NCBI GenBank assembly: GCA_028565635.1
Contig: JAOXYB010057745.1
Span: forward strand, 1-10,972
Length of the DNA stretch: 10,972 nucleotides
Source of the DNA: Phoronis ovalis
Lineage: Eukaryota; Phoronida; Phoronidae
Reading direction: 5' to 3'
The notes under the pieces were generated by a model, which was given only the letters and a program-made list of their open reading frames with translations, was not told the DNA's origin and did not search any database. Every line of letters starts with the position of its first letter. Within the stretch, counting starts at the first letter, position 1. The position numbers were made by a program, and so were the translations under genes. Below are positions 1 through 7,711 of this stretch, piece after piece.

Positions 1-1857
1 TTCGATCAGGCCTCAGATTACTATTGTATTAACCGCGCGCACCCCCGTTGCCTCGATGCCAGTATTGGTTGCTGCAATGTAGTGGACAGATACAGATACA
101 GAACACTGTTACACAGTAAAACGTTTGGTCACATATACAATGGTTGAGCTTTTCGAATTTTAATTAAGTCAAAAATTAACCCCTTCATCTACAAACTTGA
201 AACTTAGCATAAATGAGCTATGCATATCTATCTACAAAACATGTCTCAGATTTGTTATATTTTTTTAATTTAATGGTCATATCAAAATAAGTAAAATGCT
301 TATATTTAAACTTTGAAAAGTCATAACTTTTAGACAAAGCCAAATTAAAAAAAATTGAAATATGATTTTGAAAATGTATACATTACTCGAGCCATTAACA
401 ACAAGAGTCAGAGATAACGAAAACTGTCTAGTTCATGGGAGTTACGACTATATATGCAGCAACTTGAATAAAATTATTTCACATGGGTTTGAATTACCTC
501 AATTTTTTTGTGTTTTACTTCTGAATTGCCAAATCTGAGCAATATTTTCAGTTGAGAATTAGATTTACTGACAAATAAACAAACTGACCAAGAAATTATA
601 CCACCCTTGTTTGTACAGCTGAGGTCGATGTTCAAAAATTCATTCATAAAAGAGATTTTTTAAAACTGGAAATTTTTGATAGTGTCAGCTTGAAGCTATT
701 TATGTACATATAATTGAACATTTCAGACTACGTCCCATGTAGATGAGCAGCTTCACAAAATGCTTTATTTAGATATCCGAATGGACACCACTTGCTGGTA
801 CCAAAGAGTTCAAATCTGAAGTAAAGATTGGCAATAACAAGGTTAGTCAGTTTTTCGCTATTACAGAGGTTACAATCTGTTCTTGGACAATTTATAGTAC
901 ATGTTTACATAAATGACTGGTTTGGATAATTTTGCTAATACATTTATTTATAGCTGTATATATAAAAAAACAGGTCCTTGCCATAATCAGGTGCATGGTA
1001 TTTACATATTAATACTTTTATGTTCACTGTTTAATTTGATTCAAGTCTTATAATTATCAAGAAGTTTTCAGACTTATTGTTTAAATTGATATATTTCACA
1101 AATTTTAATTAGTTTTTTCTTAAAAATGTTGAAAAACTTAAAGAAAGTTGAAAATTGTTTTTTTTTTCAACAGGTATAGAAGAAAGAAGGATTCTGAAGA
1201 AAAAATATTCAGTTTGTAATTGTCTAAATCAACATATATTATACCTTCTCAACTATGTAATTAAATTATTCTGTCAATTACTTCAGTAACAATGAAGGTT
1301 ATGCCCTTGGTCGTTAATTTATTTCGTGGATTGTTATATCGCCATCCTCACTGCCAGTCCGCATCAGATAATTTTGTGTGATTGAGCCTTTACATTCGTG
1401 ATTCATGAAATTAAAAAAACTGACAGTGTGTCATGATCAGAATCTTTGAAAATCCAGTGTGATTCAAGGAATATAGCTTATTAAATTTCTGGCTCTACGC
1501 TGTGGAACATGTAAAGCCAAATACGGTCTGATGATTCATGCAAGAAATAAGGAAGCGTTTATCAGATGCATATATGTCCACAATAATAATTGTTCTTACG
1601 CAAAGTATACATTTACAAGAAGAACTATTTCACTCTAATTAGTAGAGTTTTCCTCACTATCCAGTGAACATGTCTTTGTTTTGTCAACGTGTTTGGCATA
1701 GTGTTTTTATCATTCGTCAGAATACATTATACTAGGGAAGAATTTAGACAGCGTTTCTCACACAAATCATTAGTTTCATTATATTTGCAGACCCATGTTA
1801 CTTAGAAGTTGCTTTATTTAGGTTCAATCTTTTATAGTTTTTAGATGAACTGCCAAG
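1..1857. other. AT-rich upstream spacer or 5' intron/UTR region
   Basis: No long open frame is present. The region is rich in A and T runs. Several acceptor-like sites occur, for example TTTTTTTTTCAACAG ending near 1173, ATATTTGCAG ending at about 1790, and TTTATAGTTTTTAG ending at 1844. The last would place a splice acceptor 13 nt before the chosen ATG and suggests a spliced 5' UTR. I see no recognisable core promoter. Confidence 0.5.
773..841 (+). other. Possible small exon (69 nt, 23 codons)
   Basis: An acceptor-like TTTATTTAG precedes 773 and a good donor (AACAAG|GTTAGT) follows 841. The frame starting with ATA at 773 is open and gives a protein-like string beginning ISEWTPLAG and ending KIGNNK. 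An alternative acceptor (CATTTCAG at about 726) gives a longer exon that in its own frame is open for about 30 codons. No family is recognised, and neither version joins in frame to the exon at 1858, so it would be untranslated leader, part of another transcript, or chance. Confidence 0.25.
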
Positions 1858-2089
1858 ATGATTGTCATTATGGGTATGATGGTTGCTGTAATGGGGAATG
1901 TTTTTAGGATATTCAGATCAGCAAAAAAACGTAATGAAAATGAAGAATCGGATCGACAAGAATATAACAAACAAAAACAAAAGGAATTAGAAATTCTTGA
2001 TTTCAACGAGCCCATTGTAGAAACTTCCAACAACCTAGTACCAGTTGTTGACAAGAGTGACATTACTTCGATGGATAGCCATAAATGTG
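1858..2089 (+). CDS. First coding exon of the nucleotidyltransferase-TPR gene
   Basis: This exon encodes 77 residues plus one base. It opens with about 19 hydrophobic residues (MIVIMGMMVAVMGNVFRIF) followed by a basic stretch (R, KKR), which could be a short signal anchor. A charged Glu/Lys/Gln-rich linker follows, with no domain I recognise. I chose ATG 1858 because it has A at -3 and because frame 1 is closed by TGA at 1846. The exon is predicted to end at TGTG|GTAAAA, leaving one base of a codon, which joins in phase to the exon at 2321 (junction reads Cys-Glu-Leu-Glu). Read through without splicing, the frame stops at 2128-2130. A second ATG at 1845, in another frame, gives a 20-codon ORF ending at 1907; it could be an upstream ORF. 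The true N-terminus may differ if there are more 5' exons. Confidence 0.6.
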
Positions 2090-2320
2090 GTAAAACAATT
2101 CTTGAATGTCTAGAATTTAATAAAGTCTGAGCATAACCAACATCAAATTTTGAAATATTTAAGTTTGAAATTCCTGGAACGTTTTGTCAATTGAGTATAC
2201 AGTTTAAAAGAAATAGTCCTGCCTGTTCATTGATCATTTTTTAATTTGTCCCTGAAGCAGTATAAATGAAATTGTGATTTTATTCTAAACCTTTCACATT
2301 TTGCTGTTTATTATTCCCAG
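2090..2320 (+). other. Predicted 231-bp phase-1 intron
   Basis: The donor GTAAAA follows TGTG. The acceptor is TTTATTATTCCCAG, preceded by a T-rich tract. Both flanking reading frames are interrupted one base into a codon, so splicing restores a single open frame. The interior is AT-rich and contains stops in the upstream frame. This is a prediction from splice signals and phase only, with no transcript support. Confidence 0.65.
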
Positions 2321-5300
2321 AATTGGAACTTGTTGAAAAACTACGAGAGATTAACAATACAGATTTAGGAACTGAAGCAGAGATTTTGAAGCAGATGGGA
2401 TTAATTTACCAGCAACGGGGCCGAACTTGTGACAATGTATTAGAGGCATCAACTCTTTTTATCAAGGCATCTGCTATTTTTAATTCAGCTAAAATTCGAA
2501 CAATAGATGAAGAGAAGAAACAGATTATAAAAGTATCTATGATGCGAAATGAAATTGACTTCATAAAACTTATTGGCTGTAAATGGGAAACAATTCCACT
2601 CACTTTTGCTGATAAATTTAAGACAGATATCTATAATTTTCGTAATATCATTACCAAAAGAACAGAAAGTGTGTGGCAAGGGGCTAAACAGAACTATGAT
2701 AAAGATGGCCCAGATGAAAACCGTATTGCTCAGGAACAGAAAATTATACAGCATACTAGAACATTATGTCATGAAATAGCTGAAGGTATGAAAGAATTTA
2801 TTAGAAGCATTTTAAAACAATGTGCAGCTATACTTGGGCCAGCACCACAAAAATATGCTATAGTTGGCCTGGGTTCACTTGCAAGAGAGGAAATGACACC
2901 TTATTCTGATTTAGAATTTATTATTCTGCTTGAAAATGAAAATGAGGCTGATAAGCAATATTTTCGGAATTTGACAAATATATTTAATGTGTTTGTGCTA
3001 AATCTTGGTGAAACCCTCTTGCCAGCAGTTGGCATAAAAAGTTTAAATGATTTTGATGTAAAGGATGGGAGTTGGTTCTTTGACTATGTATCAATCAATG
3101 GCTTTTGTCTGGACGGAGCTATGCCGTGGGCTTGCAAAACCCCTTTAGGAAGGCCAAACAGGTTTAGTAAAAGTGGAATGGAACTGATACATTCACCAAT
3201 TATTATGGCTAAGTATTTGGAAGAAAATGTTGCGTTAAAGGAAGGATATCACTTGGCAGAAATGTTAAGAACTGTTACATTAGTTGATGGCAGCATTGAG
3301 GTTTTAGATCATTTTGTTCACTTAAGCATGATAGCTGGAAATGATATAGGCATTAAAAAGCGTGGTATGGATCAGTTGACAAGTGACATGAAAAAATATG
3401 AAAAAGGGCTAAGCATTTACAGGCCAGAAGAAGAAACTGCACTACAAAATGTTAAGAAAGAAATATACAGACTTCCAACTATAATAACAAATAGTTTTAA
3501 ACTGACATTTAACTTATATCACAATACACCTTGGGATTTACTTGAAGAAATGGTGGCAAACTCCCTACTCACAAAGCAGGGATGTCACAACTTACAAGTG
3601 GCTGTTACTGTTGCTGTACTATTACGTTTAATGACATACATGAAGAATGGAGGTCAAAAAGAAAACATCAGCTTTTTAAAGAACCTTTTTAATAGGCAGG
3701 GAGAGAGAAAAATTCATTATGTGGATTTTACTGACCTCATTTTTCGTTATTACTTTACTGTGATACCTCTGTTGGAGTGTTTTGATAAAAACAATTTTGA
3801 GAATGAAATATCTCTTCATCAGACTAGTAAGTTACTGCAAAATGGTGATTTTTATGAGAAAAGTGAAGCTGTTCAAGGAACCATTTATTGCAAACTTCAT
3901 TGTTACAAAAATGCTTTCAAGTGTTTTAACATAGCTTTAGCCTGTGAAAGAACAACGAGTTGCGATAAAAATAGCCCAGAAATACAGGCTTTGTTATCAG
4001 AAATTGGCAATGTTTGTAGTAACCTAGGTGACTATGATAAAGCCGTGACTTATTACCAACGGTCACTAGACATGAGGAGACATGTGCATGGTGAAGGTGC
4101 ACACTCTTCTGTAGCCTCATCATTAAATGACATTGCAGAAGTGTATAAAGCACAGGGTGACTATGACAAAGCCTTGACCTATCACCGACAGTCACTTGAC
4201 ATGAAAAGACATGTGCATGGTGCAGGTGCACACCCTGCTGTAGCCACATCATTAAATAACATTGCGTCTGTGTATCAAGCTCAGGGTGACTATAACAAAG
4301 CCTTGGCCTACCACAAACAATCACTGGACATGAGGAGAGACGTGCATGGTGAAGGTGCACGCCCTTCTGTAGCCTCATCATTAAATAACATTGCAGCAGT
4401 GTATGAAGCACAGGGTCACTATGACAAAGCCTTGACCTATCAGCAACAGTCACTGGACATGCACAGACACTTGTACGGTGAAGGTGCACACCCTTCTATT
4501 GCCTTATCATTAAATAACATTGCAGTACTGTATCAAGCACAGGGTGACTATGAAAATGCTTTGACCCATCACCAACAGTCACTGGACATGAAAAGACATG
4601 TGTATGGTGCGGGTGCGCACCCTTCTGTATCCTCAACATTAAATAACATTGCAGTAGTGTATGAAGCACAGGGTGACTATGAGAAAGCCTTGACCTACCA
4701 GCAACAGTCACTGGACATGTGCATACATGTGCATGGTGAAGGTGCACACCCTTCTGTAGCCTCATCATTAAATAACATTGCAGTAGTGTATGAAGCACAG
4801 GGTGACTATGACAAAGCCTTGACCTATCACCAACGGTCACTGGACATGAACAGACACATTCACAGTGAAGGTGCACACCCTAATATTGCTTCATCATTAA
4901 ATAACATTGCATTTGTGTATGAAGCACAGGGTGACTATGACAAAGCCTTGACCTATCACCAACAGTCACTGGACATGGAAAGACTTGTGCGTGGCGAAGG
5001 TGCACACCCTTCTGTAGCCTCATTATTAAATAACATTGCATTTGTGTATCAAGCACAGGGTGACTATGACAAAGCCTTGACCTATCACCAACAGTCACTG
5101 GACATGAACAGACATGTGCATGGTGAAGCTGCTCACCCTTTTGTAGCCTCATTATTAAATAACATTGCAGTAGCGTATAAAGCACAGGGTAACTATGACA
5201 AAGCCTTGACCTATTACCAACAGGCACTGGACATGTACAGACATATGCACGGTGAAGGTGCTCACTCTTCTATTGCCGCATTATTAACTAACATTGCAGT

Positions 5301-5691
5301 AATGTATGCAGCACAGGGTGACTATGAAAATGCCTTGACCTATAACCAACAGTCACTAGACATGGAAAGACTTGTGCGTGGTGAAGGTGCACACCCTTCT
5401 GTAGCCTCATCATTAAATAACATTGCTCTAGTGTATCAAGCACAGGGTGACTATGACAAAGCTATGACCTATCACAAACAGTCACTGGACATGAAGAGAC
5501 ATCTGCATGGTGAAGGTGCACACCCTTCTGTAGCCTCATCATTAAATAATATTGCACTAGTGTATGCAGCACAGGGTGACTATGACAAAGCCTTTACCTA
5601 TCACCAACAGTCACTGGACATGGAAAGAATTGTGCGTGGTGAAGGTGCACACCCTTATGTAGCCACATCATTATATTGCTCTAGTGTATGA
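2321..5691 (+). CDS. GlnD/DUF294-like nucleotidyltransferase fused to a TPR array (main exon)
   Basis: With the first exon this gives a 1200-residue protein; numbers below refer to the joined protein. Residues about 85-250 are helical with a TPR-like start. At 260-276 lies the nucleotidyltransferase signature G-L-G-S, then R-E-E, then S-D-L-E, resembling the GlnD uridylyltransferase N-terminal and DUF294 families; the second acidic residue is Glu where Asp is usual. Further family-like marks are a G-F-C-L-D-G-A-M-P stretch near 345 and a helical segment with L-L-R-L-M-T-Y and N-G-G-Q-K-E-N. From about 633, 13 uniform 43-residue TPR units follow (nt 3985-5661), each with L-N-N-I-A, Y-x-A-Q-G-D-Y and A-L-T-Y-H-Q-Q-S-L-D-M, as in kinesin light chain or nephrocystin-3. 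TPRs usually bind proteins; the target and any nucleotide transfer activity are unknown. There is no initiator ATG at the exon's 5' end (TTG at 2323), consistent with splicing. The stop at 5689-5691 comes from a frameshift inside repeat 14. Confidence 0.85.
2836..3135 (+). other. Nucleotidyltransferase-like core region of the main gene
   Basis: GLGSLAREE begins at nt 2866 and the Ser-Asp-Leu-Glu motif covers nt 2905-2916. In polymerase-beta-type nucleotidyltransferases the Gly-Ser pair positions the nucleotide phosphates and the acidic pair binds metal. The pattern GS-x2-R-x-E-x4-SD-x-D/E fits. I could not locate the third carboxylate with certainty, so catalytic competence is open. The Cys-Leu-Asp-Gly-Ala-Met-Pro segment near nt 3105-3125 resembles the C-x-G-x-M region seen in DUF294 proteins. 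Confidence 0.6.
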
Positions 5692-6172
5692 AGCACAGGG
5701 TGACTATGGCAAAGCCTTGACCTATCATCAACAGTCACTGGACATGAACAGACATGTGCATGGTGAAGGTTCTTACCCTTCTGTAGCCTCATCATTAAAT
5801 AATATTGCACTAGCGTATGAAGCACAGGGTGACTATGAAAATGCCTTGACCTATCACCAACAGTCACTGGACATGAACGGACATGTGCATGGTGAAGGTG
5901 CACCCCCTTCTGTAGCCTCATCATTAAATAACACTGCACTAGTGTATGACGCATAGGGTGACTATGACAAAGCCTTGACCTATCACCAACAGTCACTGGA
6001 CATGGAAAGACATGTGCATGGTGAAGGTGCACATCCTTCTGTAGCCGTATCATTATATAACATTGCAGGAGTGTATAAAGCACAGGGTGACTGGGACAAA
6101 GCCTTGACCTATCACCAACAGTCACTGGACATGTACAGGCATGTCCATGGTGAAGGTGCACACCCTTCCGTA
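3985..6172 (+). repeat. 129-bp coding tandem repeat: 17 TPR units
   Basis: Seventeen consecutive units follow one another, each 129 bp (43 codons) except unit 14, which lacks 5 bp. Units 1-13 (3985-5661) are in frame with the main ORF. Unit 14 is 5662-5785, unit 15 is 5786-5914, unit 16 is 5915-6043 and unit 17 is 6044-6172. A stub of unit 18 begins at 6173 and stops matching after about 12 bases. Units share long identical DNA stretches, including at third codon positions, so recent duplication or gene conversion is likely. Unit 1 is the most divergent and unit 10 is also somewhat different. Because the period is a multiple of three, the opposite strand also stays open over long stretches; those frames are by-products. 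Confidence 0.95.
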
Positions 6173-6184
6173 GCCTTATCATTG
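5692..6184 (+). pseudogene. Disconnected 3' TPR units of the main gene (frameshift plus stop)
   Basis: These bases continue the TPR array but in frame 2. In unit 14 the usual CATTAAATAATATTGC is shortened to CATTATATTGC near 5670-5680. This 5-bp loss shifts the frame and stops the main ORF at 5691. In unit 16 the Gln codon of the A-Q-G-D-Y motif is TAG (5954-5956), a single C-to-T change. Unit 17 is open and well conserved. In unit 18 the match ends at TTG|GTATCC (6184/6185), which could be a splice donor or a repeat breakpoint; reading on gives a stop at 6215-6217. Either this part no longer codes, or the indel is an assembly error; the nonsense change makes error alone less likely. Confidence 0.7.
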
Positions 6185-6302
6185 GTATCCTTTCGTGTTC
6201 TTAATATCCCTTGGTAATGTCTGCGGACAATTTTTTATTTCTTATGTTATTCATAAATGTAAAAACTTTGATTTAAAATTGCTCTCGATAGATTTACCAA
6301 TG

Positions 6303-6322
6303 ATAATTGTTATAACAATTAT
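6303..6322. repeat. Perfect 20-bp palindrome
   Basis: ATAATTGTTATAACAATTAT is its own reverse complement over 20 bases. Such AT-rich palindromes can be homodimer binding sites or chance in AT-rich DNA. Nothing nearby decides between these. Confidence 0.9.
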
Positions 6323-6658
6323 ATCGTAGTAGTTTTGTCGATAATTTATTTTGTGAACACTGCGAATATGGAACGATTCGTTGTCAAAGTTGTGTACCTT
6401 TAAAACGAAACTTTATCTCGACACGTATAATGTATTTATCTCTTTTTATTTTTACGTACACACGCACGTATATGTATTTGCTATAGTTGTTTTCTCTCCG
6501 GAACACGGCTCTACGACGGGTCTTTGGGGGGCCTTTGTGGCTGGGCTTCCCCCGGGCTTTCCAGCTAAAAAAAGTAAAATATGTTGAAAGAACATTTCTT
6601 TATCGATGTACAATATTCCTAATATTAAAATGGACAGCGCTACGACGTTGGCTCCGCC

Positions 6659-6820
6659 GTTCGCCGCGTATTTCGTTATCGGCATACCGAAATATGGGGC
6701 TCATTAATTTTCGTCTTTGAATCTTTCATTATTTTTGATTAAACGTACCGACCGCTTCGCGATTCGCCGCTGTATTTATTTATCGACATTCCGAAATACG
6801 GGCTCATTCACTTTCGTCCT
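6659..6820 (+). repeat. Diverged ~103-bp tandem duplication
   Basis: TTCGCCGC-x-GTATTT followed by ATCG-CAT-CCGAAATA-GGGCTCATT and TTTCGTC occurs at about 6660-6716 and again at about 6763-6818, with scattered differences. The offset is about 103 bases. A weaker third relative (TTTCTTTATCGATGTAC) may lie near 6595. The high CG content sets this block apart. It may be a remnant of a transposable element or a short satellite. Confidence 0.65.
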
Positions 6821-6984
6821 CTGGCAACTCGAGTTATAATTAAAACCATACACTTTCACATGGTGACCTGTCAACTACGTAATGAATTAAAATGTTATCA
6901 TTCAGTTAACTTATCCACCGAATTTCATTACTCTATCATAAAAACAATGCGACTTATAAATAACAGAAAAATGGATCCGGCCTG

Positions 6985-7000
6985 AGGCGGCCCCTTGCGG
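6985..7000 (-). promoter_or_regulatory. CTCF-like core, copy 1 (weak)
   Basis: The reverse complement reads CCGCAAGGGGCCGCCT. This resembles the animal CTCF core CCACCAGGGGGCGCTA with five differences, several at positions I recall as tolerant. It occupies the same place in its repeat unit as the two better copies. Confidence 0.3.
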
Positions 7001-7119
7001 TGATCTTGTTTATTATTACGTAACCAATTAAAAGGTAATTACTTACTTAACCTGTCCACCAATTTTCATTACAATATTTCAAAAATTACTATAGTTATAA
7101 ATAAAATATAAATTTCACG

Positions 7120-7135
7120 TAGCGACCCCTGGTGG
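7120..7135 (-). promoter_or_regulatory. CTCF-like core, copy 2 (best match)
   Basis: The reverse complement reads CCACCAGGGGTCGCTA, one base away from the vertebrate CTCF consensus CCACCAGGGGGCGCTA. Binding is not shown. CTCF and much of its core motif are conserved across bilaterians, so a mollusc protein could recognise it. Confidence 0.45.
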
Positions 7136-7256
7136 TGATTGTGTTCACTATTATGCAATAAATTAATAGATTATTGTTCATTTTACTTGTCTACCAAATT
7201 TCACAACTCTATCTCAAACACTGTTGTAATTATAAAGAAAAAGGTAAACCTTCATG

Positions 7257-7272
7257 TGGCGGCCCCTGGTGG
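7257..7272 (-). promoter_or_regulatory. CTCF-like core, copy 3
   Basis: The reverse complement reads CCACCAGGGGCCGCCA, two bases away from the CTCF consensus. It has the same orientation as the other copies and lies 137 bp from copy 2. Confidence 0.4.
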
Positions 7273-7497
7273 TGACCTTGATCATTATTACATAAGTAAT
7301 TAAAACATCATTGTTCAATTAACCTACCTATTAATTTTCATTAACGTAACTCAATTAAAACAATAATTAAAACAGTTTTAAAATAGGCGGGGTCACTGAG
7401 TGCAACCATAATTAGCTAATGTGATGTCCCTTCACTGTTTCTCAACTACATGTTTCGATCTAAACCCTAAATTGTTTCTTCACTGATCATCTATACA

Positions 7498-7555
7498 CAG
7501 CAAACGCTATGATATCCACACGCTGTCAGCAAACGCTATGAAATCCACATGCTGT
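7498..7555 (+). repeat. 29-bp direct duplication upstream of the second gene
   Basis: CAGCAAACGCTATG followed by ATCCACA-GCTGT occurs at 7498-7526 and 7527-7555 with two differences (T/A and C/T). The two copies abut exactly. They sit about 50-150 bases before the putative leader exon of the second gene, so they could double a regulatory site. Confidence 0.9.
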
Positions 7556-7559
7556 CGCT

Positions 7560-7711
7560 TTGAACCCGGGGTTTGATCGCGCGCTTGCTCCTCGGTGTTT
7601 TTTCATGTTTTGTGCCCCGGACAGGATTGACAATACATTTTCGATGTACTGTGCGCAATACCAGTTTATTTAATTTCTGATTGAACGTAACAGCACCCAC
7701 TTAAGCTACAG
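7560..7711 (+). other. Putative promoter and untranslated first exon of a second gene
   Basis: A locally GC- and CG-richer stretch (CCCGGGG, GATCGCGCGC, GCCCCGG) ends at a textbook donor, CTACAG|GTAAGG, at 7711/7712. The 5' end is unknown and 7560 is only a rough limit. A short upstream ORF starts at ATG 7605 and stops at 7671-7673 (22 codons). In the frame of the next exon a TAA lies at 7688-7690, so this exon should be 5' UTR. The exon call rests on the donor and on the matching downstream exon. Confidence 0.4.

Larger units (their letters stand above)
6834..7376 (+). repeat. Degenerate ~135-bp tandem repeat array
   Basis: Units start at about 6879, 7020, 7155 and 7292 (spacing 141, 135 and 137). 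A partial unit lies before the first (from about 6834), and the last is decayed. Each full unit reads: AATTAAAA-rich start, TTAACTT-TCCACCAA-TTTCATTAC, an A-rich middle with TTATAAATA, then a GC-rich box GGCGGCCCCTGGTGGTGA or a variant, then TTATTACG or a variant. Divergence between units is substantial, so the array is old or has evolved quickly. No coding frame runs through it. Confidence 0.75.
6185..7560. other. Intergenic repeat-rich region between two plus-strand genes
   Basis: No convincing coding sequence is seen; short open frames around 6381-6720 overlap on both strands and do not resemble proteins. The region contains a 20-bp palindrome, a diverged ~103-bp duplication, a ~135-bp tandem array and a 29-bp duplication, described separately. 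The segment 6500-6820 is noticeably richer in CG dinucleotides than its surroundings. No clear AATAAA lies within 600 bases after the TPR array; ATTAAA occurs at 6624 and 6738. Confidence 0.6.

Noticed and set aside
1845-1907. 20-codon Cys-rich frame (starting MNCQDDCHYG) overlapping the first exon
   Set aside because: It ends at TAG 1905-1907 and cannot be joined to the main ORF; kept only as a possible upstream ORF.
1824-2063. 79-codon minus-strand open frame opposite the first coding exon
   Set aside because: It is opposite a better-supported, splice-consistent plus-strand exon and resembles no family.
2406-2779. Short open frames on both strands overlapping the N-terminal part of the main gene
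   Set aside because: They lie inside a well-supported coding exon in other frames and show no recognisable domain.
3985-6172. CRISPR-like array suggested by regular repeats
   Set aside because: The 129-bp unit codes throughout for TPRs and has no short repeat/unique spacer structure; the genome looks eukaryotic.
3926-6182. Long open frames on the minus strand with repeated Cys/His-rich units across the TPR array
   Set aside because: They arise because the 129-bp unit is a multiple of three, so one open antisense unit stays open in all copies. The plus-strand frame has clear TPR sequence and the antisense frames break at the array edge.
6381-6720. Three overlapping short open frames on both strands with Pro/Gly-rich stretches
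   Set aside because: They share the same CG-rich repeat DNA, overlap in conflicting frames and lack domain-like features.
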